NCBI RefSeq assembly: GCF_001984715.1
Contig: NZ_MSPR01000008.1
Coordinates: 1-64,000 of the forward strand
Reading direction: 5' to 3'
Source: Streptococcus azizii
GTDB taxonomy: Bacteria; Bacillota; Bacilli; Lactobacillales; Streptococcaceae
DNA: 64,000 nucleotides
The translations under genes were made by a program, and so were the position numbers. Within the stretch, counting starts at the first letter, position 1. Every line of letters starts with the position of its first letter. This document shows positions 46,362 through 57,749 of this stretch, in pieces. The notes below the pieces were generated by a model, which was given only the letters and a program-made list of their open reading frames with translations, made no database searches and was not told the DNA's origin.

Positions 46362-47390
46362 TTATCGTTTTATTTCATAAGATTCATGCGCTAGTAAATG
46401 TTCTATATCAGATGGTGTCATCACATTGATGTCTCCCTCAATGGTATGCTTAAAGACAAAAGTCGCCATAGCAATCTCCAATATCTCTTGGGGAGCGGTC
46501 TCCTTCACACACCCATGAATAATCCCTGCTGTAAAAGCATCTCCCGTTCCGACCCGATCTAAGACCTGAATCATCTCTTTGTCGGTCTCATATAGGGTTC
46601 CATCTTGGTATAAAAAGGCCTTGAGTTGATATTCATTAGAATAGCTCATCTCCCTTTGGGTAAAAGCAATCGTATCAAGCTGATAATGCTCCTCAATGGC
46701 TTCTAACACTGTCAACAGGGCTTTCCTATCTTCATAAGGAGGACTCAACTGTAGTACATCCTTTAAATCACGTCCTTGTTCATCAAGCAATAAGATCGGC
46801 TCCAAACCGATACAGACATTCGCCAGTTGTAGCAAAGGAGACAATCGTTCCCGTGCTTCTTGAAACGACCTCCATAGACTGGCACGATAGTTCAAGTCCA
46901 AGGATACCTTAATCCCCTTTTTTCTCGCTAAGGTCATCAAACGATAGGTCAAATCAAAGGTCTCCTCATTCAGCGCTGCTGTAATACCACTCACATGGAA
47001 CCAATCCACTTGATCAAAGACGCCACCTAGGCGATAGTCTTTATAACTTGACTGAGAAAAAGCTGAAAAATCTCGATCATAGATAACCTGACTAGCCCTG
47101 ATGGAAAATCCCTTCTGATAGTAATACAATCCCAGACGCCCTGCATTTTTGATGATGTAGTCTTGACAAATTTGACGAGCAAACAAGAAATGCTCCGCCT
47201 TCTTTCCCAGTTCATTATCAGGAATAGCTGAAATCAAAGATGTCTGATGCCCTAACTGGGCCAACGTCGCTAAAACATTTAATTCTGACCCGCCAAATTG
47301 ACACTCTAAACTTGTGGTCTGCGTCAAAGTTTGATAATAAGGGGGAGACAAACGTAACAAAATCTCCCCAAAAGCCAATACTTTCTTCAT
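46362..47390 (-). CDS. kdgK: 2-keto-3-deoxygluconate kinase (PfkB family)
   Basis: The ATG at 47388-47390 follows GGGAGGAGAG; the longer frame upstream has no site. The 342-residue ribokinase-fold enzyme has the N-terminal GEILLRLSPP, GGSELNVLATLAQLG and the C-terminal PfkB signature DRVGTGDAFTAGIIHG with its catalytic aspartate. It phosphorylates KDG to KDPG for the aldolase. It lies between the GPH transporter and uidA. Confidence 0.93.
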   Translation of the reverse strand: MKKVLAFGEILLRLSPPYYQTLTQTTSLECQFGGSELNVLATLAQLGHQTSLISAIPDNELGKKAEHFLFARQICQDYIIKNAGRLGLYYYQKGFSIRASQVIYDRDFSAFSQSSYKDYRLGGVFDQVDWFHVSGITAALNEETFDLTYRLMTLARKKGIKVSLDLNYRASLWRSFQEARERLSPLLQLANVCIGLEPILLLDEQGRDLKDVLQLSPPYEDRKALLTVLEAIEEHYQLDTIAFTQREMSYSNEYQLKAFLYQDGTLYETDKEMIQVLDRVGTGDAFTAGIIHGCVKETAPQEILEIAMATFVFKHTIEGDINVMTPSDIEHLLAHESYEIKR

Positions 47391-47676
47391 CGTCTCTCCT
47401 CCCATTTTTAGATAGGCACTACTATATCTAATGAAATCATATAACAATAGCAGGCGAAATATATGATTTCGGCCTGCTGCCTAATAGAGTATACTTAGTT
47501 TACTTTTATTATAATATTTTGGTTTTTTAGTACTAGACAACGAGATGCAGGCTGCTTCTATAGTCCAGTGGACTATAGAAGGTGAGAAATAGAGCTTGCG
47601 AAAGCAAGTAACTATTGTAGAGTACGGCAAAGTGAGTGTCCTAGGTAAGATAAACTAAATACCTATAGACCTCAAC
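47391..47676. repeat. Intergenic stretch with a decayed modular element
   Basis: Between the transporter and KDG kinase. At about 47535-47650 lie CTATAGTCCAGTGGACTATAG and TTGCGAAAGCAA followed by GTAGAGTACGGCAAAG, all shared with the element at 35979-36303, but without clear ends. Nearer the kinase the minus strand has a GCAGG/CCTGC hairpin with CGAAAT/ATTTCG. A TATAAT at about 47509 has no good -35. Confidence 0.55.
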
Positions 47677-49227
47677 TTAGTCTTTGTACTGATCTACTTT
47701 ATACTGTGACACGTCAACATAATCCATATCAGACAGTGGAACATTCTTGGCAATATCACGCACACGTTCTTCATCCTTTGCTGCCTTCATAACATGAATT
47801 TTCTCTTGGATACGTGCCATTTCCTTACGATCTAATTTGTAAAATTTCATCAAAAACAAAGAGATGCATAAGACAAGGGCAGGAATCACAGTTAATAGGA
47901 CGATGGTAGCTATCTTCAAATCATTTGAAAAAGCCGTCTCTACTGTCGGGTATTCCTTACCAAAGCCGATAGTCGCCAAAACAAATCCAACCACCATAGG
48001 AGCAAATGATGAGGCAATGGAGTCAGTTAAAGAGAAGATTGTTCCAATCATACCAGACAGATATCGACCAGAAACAGAGGTTTCATAATCTGTAATGTCG
48101 GCACCCATAGTTAATACTAAGCCAGACGGGGCACTAGAAGCATAGCGAGCAACGATAAATACTATGAAGAAAGTAATAGTATAAAAATTCCAATTACGCA
48201 AATCCAACATACCAGGCTTTGCAACAAACAAAAGACCAGTTAGTACAGCCAATCCTACAATACCAAGTTGAAGAGCGCTTACGTAAGCGAAACGCAAACC
48301 TTTCCGACGAGCGAGCTGAGCTACCGCTACTGTCACCAAAATTCCCGGTAAAATCAAGAGCATGGACATCTGACCTGAAAGAGCGTAGTCTCCAAAAACA
48401 ATACCATAGAGCATGACACCAACAACCGAATCGCCAAACAACTGGGCGACAAATTTTACAAAGGCAGCTGAAATAGAAAGGACTTGTAAGGGCTTATTTC
48501 CCTTAACGACTTGCCAGTAATCTTTTAACTTAGTTTCCTGTGTTTTCTCACCAAGACCAAAATATTTTTTATTATCCTTCTCCCAGATACCGATAATAGC
48601 TAAGATTCCTAGTAGGGCAGAAATCATTACTACACTGGTAAATAGGGTTGTGAAAAATTCAAGAGTAAAGCCACCATATTTTGGAACTAAAACACCAGAC
48701 ACGACTACTTGACTTCCTGTCATAAGAATAGTAGTCGCAACTCCATCTACAATGTTAAAGATTGGGCGCTGTTTGGGATCGTTGGTCAAGGCAACTTGTC
48801 CTGCTTTTGTAATAGTTTGTTGTAGTGAATAGCCAATCTTATGGACAATCATCACAAGAATGAAGAGAGGGAGACGCAATCCTTCGCTTACCCCACTCAA
48901 GCCTAACATCATGAAAAGAGAGCTGGCAGTGATGATATTCCCCAACACTAAAATCGGACGGTATTTACCAAACTTGGTATCAGTCTTGTCGATAATCACT
49001 CCTATAGTCGGATCAATAAAACCATCAAAAATACGGATATAGCCCATTAGTTGGCTAACAAATAAGGCCGCTAAACCAAGTATACCCGTTGATAAGTAAG
49101 TCACAAAGGCAAAGGCAACCAGATAAATGTTAGTAGACGAATTGTTCATAGCAAATAGAATAATCTGCCATAATTTCGCACGGTTGTAGGCAACATCAGC
49201 TGTTCTTTGCTCAACTGTTTTATCCAT
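47677..49227 (-). CDS. GPH-family sugar/glucuronide:cation symporter
   Basis: The 516-residue protein has about twelve membrane segments and the glycoside-pentoside-hexuronide pattern: DGFIDPTIGVIIDKTDTKFGKYRPILVLG near residues 69-97 in the first cytosolic loop. It should import glucuronides or related glycosides with a proton or sodium ion. It lacks the fused EIIA domain of LacS-type carriers. It is the first gene of the transporter-kdgK-uidA-regulator unit and has the same promoter and operator design as the aldolase operon. Confidence 0.9.
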   Translation of the reverse strand: MDKTVEQRTADVAYNRAKLWQIILFAMNNSSTNIYLVAFAFVTYLSTGILGLAALFVSQLMGYIRIFDGFIDPTIGVIIDKTDTKFGKYRPILVLGNIITASSLFMMLGLSGVSEGLRLPLFILVMIVHKIGYSLQQTITKAGQVALTNDPKQRPIFNIVDGVATTILMTGSQVVVSGVLVPKYGGFTLEFFTTLFTSVVMISALLGILAIIGIWEKDNKKYFGLGEKTQETKLKDYWQVVKGNKPLQVLSISAAFVKFVAQLFGDSVVGVMLYGIVFGDYALSGQMSMLLILPGILVTVAVAQLARRKGLRFAYVSALQLGIVGLAVLTGLLFVAKPGMLDLRNWNFYTITFFIVFIVARYASSAPSGLVLTMGADITDYETSVSGRYLSGMIGTIFSLTDSIASSFAPMVVGFVLATIGFGKEYPTVETAFSNDLKIATIVLLTVIPALVLCISLFLMKFYKLDRKEMARIQEKIHVMKAAKDEERVRDIAKNVPLSDMDYVDVSQYKVDQYKD

Positions 49228-49268
49228 GTGAAAATCTCCTGTTTTCTTTAATAATTCTACAACATTTT

Positions 49269-49282
49269 TTGAAAGCGCTTTT
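49269..49282 (-). promoter_or_regulatory. CcpA cre site before the transporter
   Basis: TTGAAAGCGCTTTT is a nearly perfect palindromic cre (TGAAAGCGCTTTYA type). It sits between the -10 and the start codon, so CcpA should repress transport when better sugars are present. Confidence 0.75.
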
Positions 49283-49293
49283 GTTGTATCTTT

Positions 49294-49322
49294 ATTGTAT
49301 AATTCATCTGATGTTTTGTCAA
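49294..49322 (-). promoter_or_regulatory. Promoter of the glucuronide transporter unit with operator in the spacer
   Basis: TTGACA (49317-49322), a 17-base spacer with ACATCAGATGAAT, and TACAAT (49294-49299). The arrangement matches 43689-43717 base for base in spacing. A related AAATCATCTGATTT stands upstream at 49375-49388 and may be an auxiliary operator. Confidence 0.8.
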
Positions 49323-49440
49323 TTATTTTTTTGTTTTTTTCATAAAAAACGCCTTTTTTGCAAAAATCAGGTAAAAATCATCTGATTTATTTCAAAAAAA
49401 TAATAGGAAGCTGCAATAGTCCTCCTACCATTTTATCCTA

Positions 49441-49845
49441 TCAATATCTCCGACAATAAGAAGTCCCCTTCTCAATCGGTGCGTTTGGTCTGAATCCGCA
49501 GACCATAAAACATTTCTGCAAGGCATGATTCTCCTTATCTATTTCACGAACACCAAGCATTGAATAACCTTGGCTTTGTGCTTTTACTATCAAGACTTGA
49601 ATCACCCTTTTTCCTATCCCTTGTCCACGATAAGTGACCTCTCCAATTACAGTCGGTAAACCATCTGGCGACAGGCTTACATCTTCAATCGCTTTCCAGC
49701 CCTCCTGTCCTCGAATCTCAATCGTATACAGTTCCCCTACCAATCAAGGTAATCGTACATGCACCGTAATTTTTCTAAACCATAGGTCCCTACCAAATCT
49801 ATCTTGATACCAGACTAAGGCTTTGCTCTCTTTTGGCTTTCTGGA
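49441..49845 (-). pseudogene. Decayed GNAT acetyltransferase
   Basis: The C-terminal half is open from a TTG at 49743 for 100 codons and holds the GNAT acetyl-CoA loop RGQGIGKRVIQVLIV and NHALQKCFMVCGFRP. Directly upstream that frame has TGA. Remains of the N-terminal half stand in another frame (YGLEKLRCMYDYLDW, then stop), with further shifts before it (ALVWYQD). The 5' end runs into the minimal BOX at 49851. Translation of the remaining part is unlikely. Confidence 0.7.
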
Positions 49846-49850
49846 AAATA

Positions 49851-49905
49851 ATACTCAATAAAAATCAAAAGTTGATGAAGTATCCTTTTGATTTTTATTG
49901 AGTAT
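49851..49905. repeat. Minimal BOX-like element without middle module
   Basis: The 55-bp sequence joins ATACTCAATAAAAATCAAAAG directly through TTGATGAAGTATC to CTTTTGATTTTTATTGAGTAT. It is the two BOX ends alone, forming one long inverted repeat. Confidence 0.85.
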
Positions 49906-49942
49906 AAGCGTAATGTTTCATCCATTTCAAGCATACTATCTT

Positions 49943-50773
49943 CTACGGAGTAGAGTCAATCCGCCCACTATGATAATCAATTTTTAACCCCCTTTGTACA
50001 TTGGGGACAAAGACGTTAAACTCAAGACTTCCATCTGCCGCCTTGGCTTCCAAATGACTGCCTACAGGCACTAGGTCCTCTTTAGATTGATAAATCAGCG
50101 TCACACGATAGCGCACTCGCTTATTCATATCCAAGGCTTTACGAACCTGTGTCTCAAAGTAATTCTGACCAGTCGCCTCTTGACGATTGGCCTGATTAGC
50201 CCATGCTGTCTGAACAGCTATATTCTTGGGATTGCTAGTGGAAGCATCGTAACCCTTTAAGCCTCCAATCAAAGAATAGGCCAGTAAATGTCCCCTATCA
50301 ATAGCATGATCATATTCACCCTCTAGCCCCTTGACCTGATGCCAGCCTGCTGGCTTCCAACTGGTTGACCCATTCCCTGTTTTCTCCCGTTTCTGATACT
50401 GACGCGTCGCCTTACTTAACAAAGCGTTAGCGACTGTGGGGACAACCTGTCCCTGTGCTATCTTCGTTTTATTGTCTGCATAAGGAACACTGGCTACAGA
50501 AGCGTCCAGATTAGTTTTATTGCCATTAACGACAAAAGCTCCTGCTCCGTTGTAGACAAGATCTGCTCCTAATTGGACCCGAACAGCTTCTGTTAAAACG
50601 GAGGCAGCCAACTCCTCTGAAGGAGTCTGACCATTCTCGGCAACAGCCATAGCCTCTTGATGTGAATCTCTAATCGGATGTCCTGTAAAAAAATACCCTC
50701 CCATCACCAACAAGAGCGTCAGCAGCAAGCTCATCAGGCTAAGCTGCTGTTTTTTTCCTTTTTTCTTTGCCAT
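49943..50773 (-). CDS. endA: Membrane-anchored DNA/RNA nuclease EndA
   Basis: The 276-residue protein has a basic N-terminus and one membrane anchor (about 12-29), then a beta-beta-alpha metal nuclease domain with DRGH (159-162, catalytic H162), N193 and E207 in AWANQAN and QNYFETQV. The spacing matches pneumococcal EndA, which degrades one strand of incoming DNA in transformation and cleaves neutrophil DNA traps. As in pneumococcus it follows murA and epuA, here with 370 bases of repeats between. It has its own AAGAGGAGAG. Confidence 0.92.
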   Translation of the reverse strand: MAKKKGKKQQLSLMSLLLTLLLVMGGYFFTGHPIRDSHQEAMAVAENGQTPSEELAASVLTEAVRVQLGADLVYNGAGAFVVNGNKTNLDASVASVPYADNKTKIAQGQVVPTVANALLSKATRQYQKREKTGNGSTSWKPAGWHQVKGLEGEYDHAIDRGHLLAYSLIGGLKGYDASTSNPKNIAVQTAWANQANRQEATGQNYFETQVRKALDMNKRVRYRVTLIYQSKEDLVPVGSHLEAKAADGSLEFNVFVPNVQRGLKIDYHSGRIDSTP

Positions 50774-51142
50774 ATCTCTCCTCTTATAGTATAAGAGGTT
50801 AAGCCAACCTCCTATCGTTTTCAGCCTTTAAATAGTTAGAATATCCTCAAGGAAATCGTCAGCAGACCACAATCTGTGTAGAAGATCTAGCCTACCGTAA
50901 GTATCATCATTTCATTTATACCTAAAGGTAGCCACAGCTGTCATTGACTAAAGCCGAAACAGCTGCGTCTCTTCTATTACTTCGACGAGTGAAAACCTCC
51001 ACTGGAGCTTTTCAGACTGCCATCTTTCATTAAAAAAGTGGTCGTCTGAAACTCCGTCTCCCTATTTCCAACCTTGCCCACTTCGCTCTCAAATTTTTAG
51101 GCTCAGGCTAAGTAGTAAAAGTAAACGAAAAGACTATACAAG
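50774..51142. repeat. Repeat-bearing gap between epuA and endA
   Basis: Positions about 50920-51110 hold modules of the hairpin family: CAGCTGTCATTGACTAAAGC, GAGTGAAAACCTCC/GGAGCTTTTCAG, and an end resembling TTTTTAGGCTCAGGCTAA. The copy looks decayed and lacks one clear end. No gene or convincing promoter is seen in the rest. Confidence 0.55.
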
Positions 51143-51337
51143 CTATTTCCCTGTAAACTTCCCGATCAATTCTTGCCATTTCTCAGCTGACAAAATGGCC
51201 CATATATTGTCTCCATCACCAATAACACCGTAGCCAACCATTAAGCCGATTGCAAATAGAATCAGCGCTAAGAAAGCGACTAAGAGAACCAATAAGAATT
51301 GATGACCGACAAAACGTAGCTGTTCTTTCTGATTCAT
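51143..51337 (-). CDS. epuA: EpuA-family small membrane protein
   Basis: The 64-residue protein has a central membrane segment (about 12-36) and a short charged tail. It sits between murA and endA like pneumococcal epuA. The family is labelled DNA-directed RNA polymerase subunit beta in many annotations, which is not supported by anything in the sequence. The start overlaps the murA stop by four bases (ATGA). Function is unknown. Confidence 0.85.
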   Translation of the reverse strand: MNQKEQLRFVGHQFLLVLLVAFLALILFAIGLMVGYGVIGDGDNIWAILSAEKWQELIGKFTGK

Positions 51338-52611
51338 TCGTCCTCTCCCTCAACACGTTCAATATCTGCTCCCAGAGCCGCTAATTTTTCATGAAAGCGG
51401 TAGTAGCCCCGATCAAGATGGATGAGTTTTCTAACCGTTGTCACACCATCTGCTACAAGTCCAGTTAGAATCAAGGCTGCACTGGCTCGTAAGTCTGTTG
51501 ACATCACTTCTGCTCCTTGAAGGGGAGTACCACCTGTGATAATAGCTGTATCACGCAGAATATCTGAGTGTAGATCCATCCGACGTAATTCTTCCAAATG
51601 CTGGAAACGATTCTCAAAGACCGTCTCAATCATTGTCGACTCACCCCTGGCCACTGCCATGAGAGCCGTAAATTGAGCCTGCATGTCCGTCGGAAAACCT
51701 GGATGAGGCAAGGTCTTTACAGTAACTGCCCTTAATTTCTCAACAGATGATCGAATGCGAATACCTTGAGCTTCCTCAGTCACTTCAACACCCATTTCCT
51801 GCATTTTTGAAATCAGGGGACGGTTGTGTTCCCAAATCGCATCCTTGATTAAGACATCTCCACCGGTCATCGCTGCTGCAACCATAAACGTTCCTGCTTC
51901 AATACGATCTTGCACCACCTGATGCTCCGCACCATGAAGGGTTGTAACACCTTTAATCGTAATGGTTTCTGTACCTGCTCCCTTAACCTTAGCCCCCATT
52001 TTAGTAAGAAAAATCGCCAGATCAACAATTTCAGGTTCTCGTGCAGCATTTTCAATCACAGTTGTTCCCTCAGCCAAGGTGGCCGCCATCATCAAGTTCT
52101 GTGTGGCACCCACACTAGGAAAATCCATATAAAAGTGAGCCCCTTGCAAGCGCTCCGCTCTTGCTTCAATATAGCCTGCCCGCTGGTGAATCGTAGCTCC
52201 CATGGCTTCCAGACCTTTTAGATGCAGATCAATCGGCCGACTACCAATGGTACAACCGCCCGGCATCGATACCTTCGCATAGCCATTGCGGGCTAAGATA
52301 GGCCCTAAAACGACAATGGAAGCCCGCATCTGATTGACATATTTGTAGGGGGCTTGACTACCGAGTCCACCTCTAGCATCAACGATAATCTCATTTTCCT
52401 CCTGATGGAAGGAAACTTTGGCACCTAAGCCGGCTACTACGTGATTCATGGTGAAAACATCCGATAGAATCGGCACATTGAACAGGCGCGACTGTCCTTC
52501 ACTTGCTAAGATAGTGGCGGCTAAGAGAGGTAAGACAGCATTCTTAGCTCCCTCTATAATAACTTGTCCTTCTAAGCGTGTCTTGCCACCTCTGACAATA
52601 ATCTTATCCAT
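51334..52611 (-). CDS. murA: UDP-N-acetylglucosamine 1-carboxyvinyltransferase
   Basis: The 425-residue enzyme has the catalytic cysteine loop [14 protein letters not shown] (C120), [10 protein letters not shown] at 23-32 (catalytic lysine) and the late [11 protein letters not shown] with the conserved aspartate. It transfers enolpyruvate to UDP-GlcNAc, the first step of peptidoglycan synthesis, and the cysteine makes it fosfomycin-sensitive. It follows the DUF1146 gene by 47 bases and overlaps epuA. Streptococci usually have a second murA elsewhere. Confidence 0.96.
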   Translation of the reverse strand: MDKIIVRGGKTRLEGQVIIEGAKNAVLPLLAATILASEGQSRLFNVPILSDVFTMNHVVAGLGAKVSFHQEENEIIVDARGGLGSQAPYKYVNQMRASIVVLGPILARNGYAKVSMPGGCTIGSRPIDLHLKGLEAMGATIHQRAGYIEARAERLQGAHFYMDFPSVGATQNLMMAATLAEGTTVIENAAREPEIVDLAIFLTKMGAKVKGAGTETITIKGVTTLHGAEHQVVQDRIEAGTFMVAAAMTGGDVLIKDAIWEHNRPLISKMQEMGVEVTEEAQGIRIRSSVEKLRAVTVKTLPHPGFPTDMQAQFTALMAVARGESTMIETVFENRFQHLEELRRMDLHSDILRDTAIITGGTPLQGAEVMSTDLRASAALILTGLVADGVTTVRKLIHLDRGYYRFHEKLAALGADIERVEGEDE

Positions 52612-52658
52612 TTTTCATTTCCTCTCATTCCATTTTTTGACAGATTTTCATACATCTT

Positions 52659-52889
52659 CTAGCGCAGTGCTTCTGTTAGATTTCGACTAATGGATAAGAC
52701 ATCCAGAAAGAATGCTGACACCAAGTAGCCCAAGGCAATCGCCAAAAATACAATGAATAGCTGAATTTTCTTTTGATTTTCTGCTGTCCCTTTTAGCCAT
52801 TTTGACCAATCTACTACTGATATCAGTAATGAATGGGCGATATAGATGAACAGGAGACGGCTACAAATCGTAACTAGTAAGTTTATCAT
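52659..52889 (-). CDS. DUF1146 family small membrane protein (YwzB-like)
   Basis: The 76-residue protein has two membrane segments (about 5-25 and 42-65) joined by a basic loop VDWSKWLKGTAENQKK, the DUF1146 pattern. It stands between atpC and murA as in many Firmicutes; the function is unknown. Its ATG begins seven bases after the TATAAT of its likely promoter, and AGGAG is only one base from the ATG, so its mRNA may be leaderless. Confidence 0.85.
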   Translation of the reverse strand: MINLLVTICSRLLFIYIAHSLLISVVDWSKWLKGTAENQKKIQLFIVFLAIALGYLVSAFFLDVLSISRNLTEALR

Positions 52890-52895
52890 GCTCCT

Positions 52896-52904
52896 ATTAT
52901 ACCA
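52896..52904 (-). promoter_or_regulatory. Extended -10 promoter of the DUF1146-murA-epuA unit
   Basis: TGGTATAAT on the minus strand, directly before AGGAGCATG. The expected start of transcription coincides with the start codon at 52889. Confidence 0.55.
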
Positions 52905-52938
52905 AAAAATGTCTGAAATTTCGCATGTTGCTAGAGGT

Positions 52939-52968
52939 AAAAAGAGGACGGGACAAATCCCGACCTCT
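52939..52968 (-). terminator. Terminator of the ATP synthase operon
   Basis: AGAGGTCGGGA, loop TTTG, TCCCGTCCTCT and a T-run on the minus strand. The stem is about 11 bp with one mismatch. It lies between atpC and the DUF1146 promoter. Confidence 0.85.
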
Positions 52969-53001
52969 CCATCATTTCCTACATTGAGTCAGCCACTCCC
53001 C

Positions 53002-53418
53002 TTACTTGTTTCCGACACGAATTCGGTTAATCGCGCGTTGAAGAGCGATGGTTGCCCGTTTTTCCATATCGATATTATGGGCATGCTGAGCCTCTTCCAA
53101 TGCTTTTTCTGCGCGGAGTTTCGCACGTTCCGCACGGCTGACATCAATATCTCGTGCACGTTCTGCCGAATCTGAAACAATGGTAATCAAATCTTTGGAA
53201 ATTTCAATAATACCGCCATTAACTGCAATCCAATCTACATGATTTTCATCGTCAATCCGCCGTACCTTGATTTCATCAATAGCAAGAACAGCAATCAACT
53301 CCACGTGACCAGGATAGATTCCTAGCTCACCTACTGTCGTCCGAACTAGTACGAAAGCCGCATGGTGATCATAGCGAATACCGTCTGGCGTTACAATTTG
53401 TACTGTCATTTGTGCCAT
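53002..53418 (-). CDS. atpC: F-ATPase epsilon subunit
   Basis: The 138-residue subunit has the N-terminal beta-sandwich (about 1-85, [34 protein letters not shown]) and a two-helix C-terminal arm (about 90-138) rich in [17 protein letters not shown]. It regulates rotation and inhibits ATP hydrolysis. It ends the atp operon, nine bases after atpD, with a terminator behind. Confidence 0.95.
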   Translation of the reverse strand: MAQMTVQIVTPDGIRYDHHAAFVLVRTTVGELGIYPGHVELIAVLAIDEIKVRRIDDENHVDWIAVNGGIIEISKDLITIVSDSAERARDIDVSRAERAKLRAEKALEEAQHAHNIDMEKRATIALQRAINRIRVGNK

Positions 53419-53427
53419 AAAACACCT

Positions 53428-55232
<1,805 letters not shown>

Positions 55233-55336
55233 CACAAGATAGGAGGACCTTCCTATATCGATAGCAGCAGCCAAACCTTCTCTTTCCAGTGGTTAGGCAA
55301 CTAGGTCCCATCTTCCTACAATTGCCGACTTCTCAT

Positions 55337-56212
55337 CTAGTCAAGAGCGCTCGCTCCTGCAACAATCTCTGTAATTTCCTGTGTAATCGCTGCTTGACGG
55401 GCACGATTATAGCGAATGGTCAAATCATTGATAACTGATTTGGCATTATCTGTCGCTGTCTGCATCGCAATCATACCGGCTGCATTTTCAGCCGTTTTAG
55501 CATCCAAAATGGCACCATAGATAGTGGATTCTGCATACTGAGTCAAGAGTTGCCCTAAGATGGCTTCCCGATTCGGCTCCAATTCAAAGGTAGCAGTGTA
55601 ACCATCTGCTTCATTGTGATCTAGGTCTTCCACAGGCAACATCTGTTGCACACGGACTTGGCGACTTAGACTGTTGATATGGTGATTGTAACAGACATAT
55701 AGCTCATCAAAAATTTCATTCTTATACATCTCAACGGATTTTGAGATGATTTTCTGGACATCCTCAAAACTTGGATTATCCGCTAAAGCACGCAATTCAA
55801 AGATAGGCTGGATACCACGTGCCCGAAAGAAATCTGCTCCCATACCACCAATCGCAATGATTTCATATTCATCCTTACTGGCATGATCTTGTTCAATCAT
55901 TTCCATAACAGCTTTTAAAATCATTGCATTATAGCTACCTTTTAAACCACTATCAGAAGTAATCACGATGTAGCCCGATTTTTGAATGGGACGGCGAATC
56001 AACATGGGATTGGTCGAGCCTTCCATCAACTCTCCGCGGAGTAAGTCCGTTGTGATTTTCCTCACCTTATTTGCATAAATCTGGAAAGACTTAGCTAATT
56101 GCTCTGACTTGGCTAGCTTGGCAGCGGACACCATTTGCATAGCACCCGTGATTTGACTGGTTTTCCTTGTGGAGGCAATTTTGGTTTTTATTTCATTGAG
56201 AGAAGCTGCCAT
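55337..56212 (-). CDS. atpG: F-ATPase gamma subunit
   Basis: The second of two adjacent ATGs (56210-56212) has the better distance to AGGAG. The 291-residue central shaft protein starts [20 protein letters not shown] and ends with the conserved [19 protein letters not shown]. Its helical ends form the rotor coiled coil, the middle the Rossmann-like body. It follows atpA after about ten bases. The gap to atpD behind it is about 500 bases and carries repeat elements. Confidence 0.96.
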   Translation of the reverse strand: MAASLNEIKTKIASTRKTSQITGAMQMVSAAKLAKSEQLAKSFQIYANKVRKITTDLLRGELMEGSTNPMLIRRPIQKSGYIVITSDSGLKGSYNAMILKAVMEMIEQDHASKDEYEIIAIGGMGADFFRARGIQPIFELRALADNPSFEDVQKIISKSVEMYKNEIFDELYVCYNHHINSLSRQVRVQQMLPVEDLDHNEADGYTATFELEPNREAILGQLLTQYAESTIYGAILDAKTAENAAGMIAMQTATDNAKSVINDLTIRYNRARQAAITQEITEIVAGASALD

Positions 56213-56223
56213 CATACTCTCCT

Positions 56224-57726
56224 TTACTGAAAGACCGATTGATCTTTGAACTCTTGAATCGCAGCACTTAATTCATCTGTATCTGGCAGGTCCTTTGTGA
56301 TACGAATCGTATCTAACAGACTGTCGTGGTGCAGGTCGAAGTAAGCATAGAGCTCTTCTTCAAAGGCCAAAATATCATCGATTGGCACGGAATCTAGGAA
56401 GCCGTTTGTCAAAGCGTAAAGAATCAACACCTGTTTTTCAACTGGTAAGGGCTTGTGAAGGGGTTGTTTGAGAACTTCTACCGTCCTACGTCCACGATTC
56501 AACTTTGCCTGTGTTGCTGCATCTAGATCCGAACCAAATTGGGTAAAGGCCTCTAATTCGCGATAAGAGGCTAGGTCAATCCGGAGTGTTCCTGCAACCT
56601 TTTTCATGGCCTTGATTTGAGCTGAGCCACCGACACGCGATACGGATGAACCAGCATCAATCGCTGGGCGAATCCCCGAATTGAATAAGTCATCTTTTAA
56701 GAAAATTTGTCCATCTGTAATCGAAATAACATTGGTTGCGATATAGGCCGAAATATCTCCTGCCTGGGTTTCGATAAATGGTAGGGCTGTAATAGACCCA
56801 CCACCTAATTCATCTGACACCTTTGCAGAGCGCTCTAACAAACGACTGTGAAGATAGAAAACATCTCCTGGGTAGGCCTCACGACCTGGGGGACGGCGAA
56901 GAAGGAGAGATAATTCCCGATAGGCAACTGCTTGTTTTGATAAATCATCGTAGATAATCAAGACATGCTTACCTTCGTACATCAATTCTTCTGCCATCGC
57001 AACGCCTGCATAAGGGGCTAAAAAGAGCAAGGGTGAAGGCTGAGAAGCCGAAGCCGTTACCACGATTGTATAATCGAGGGCCCCATACTGGCGAAGCGTT
57101 TCTACCTGAGTCCGAACAGTCGATTCCTTTTGTCCAATGGCCACGTAGATACAGATCATATCCTGATCCTTTTGGTTCAAGATGGTATCAATCGCAATCG
57201 ACGTTTTCCCTGTCTGACGATCTCCGATAATCAATTCCCGCTGTCCACGACCGATTGGCACGAGGGCATCAATAGCTTTCAGACCTGTTTGTAGGGGTTC
57301 ATTAACAGATTTTCTCTGCATAACCCCTGGCGCTGGGTACTCGATCGGTCTGGTCTTACTGGTCCGAATGTCACCCAAACCATCCACAGGCTGGCCGAGC
57401 GGATTGACCACACGTCCAATCAAGGCTGGGCCAACTGGCACTTCCATAATCTTTCCTGTACGGCGAACAACAGAACCCTCCCTAATGTCAGTAAAGGGAC
57501 CTAAGATAATAATCCCTACATCCACCGTCTCGAGATTCTGAGCCATTCCAATGGTGCCATTTTCAAAGATGAGTAGTTCTCCACTCATGGCATTGTCTAG
57601 ACCATGGGCACGGGCGATTCCATCACCAATATAGGTCACAACCCCTGTCTCTGTATAGTCAAAATCAGGTTGAAACCCTTCAATCTGTTGTTTTAGTAAA
57701 GCGCTAATTTCTTGTGCATTTATCAC
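56224..57726 (-). CDS. atpA: F-ATPase alpha subunit
   Basis: The 500-residue non-catalytic subunit has the P-loop GDRQTGKT (about 168-175) and [17 protein letters not shown]. The start is uncertain: a TTG (57727) and a GTG (57724-57726) stand together and no strong Shine-Dalgarno is present; family members begin MAINAQEI, so I take the GTG. This gives the rare case of an atpA with a weak start. It lies between atpH and atpG. Confidence 0.95.
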   Translation of the reverse strand: MINAQEISALLKQQIEGFQPDFDYTETGVVTYIGDGIARAHGLDNAMSGELLIFENGTIGMAQNLETVDVGIIILGPFTDIREGSVVRRTGKIMEVPVGPALIGRVVNPLGQPVDGLGDIRTSKTRPIEYPAPGVMQRKSVNEPLQTGLKAIDALVPIGRGQRELIIGDRQTGKTSIAIDTILNQKDQDMICIYVAIGQKESTVRTQVETLRQYGALDYTIVVTASASQPSPLLFLAPYAGVAMAEELMYEGKHVLIIYDDLSKQAVAYRELSLLLRRPPGREAYPGDVFYLHSRLLERSAKVSDELGGGSITALPFIETQAGDISAYIATNVISITDGQIFLKDDLFNSGIRPAIDAGSSVSRVGGSAQIKAMKKVAGTLRIDLASYRELEAFTQFGSDLDAATQAKLNRGRRTVEVLKQPLHKPLPVEKQVLILYALTNGFLDSVPIDDILAFEEELYAYFDLHHDSLLDTIRITKDLPDTDELSAAIQEFKDQSVFQ

Positions 57727-57749
57727 CAAAAGAACACCACTTTCTATTT

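Noticed and set aside
51143..51337. RNA polymerase beta subunit
   Set aside because: A 64-residue membrane protein cannot be RpoB; this is a known mislabel of the EpuA family.
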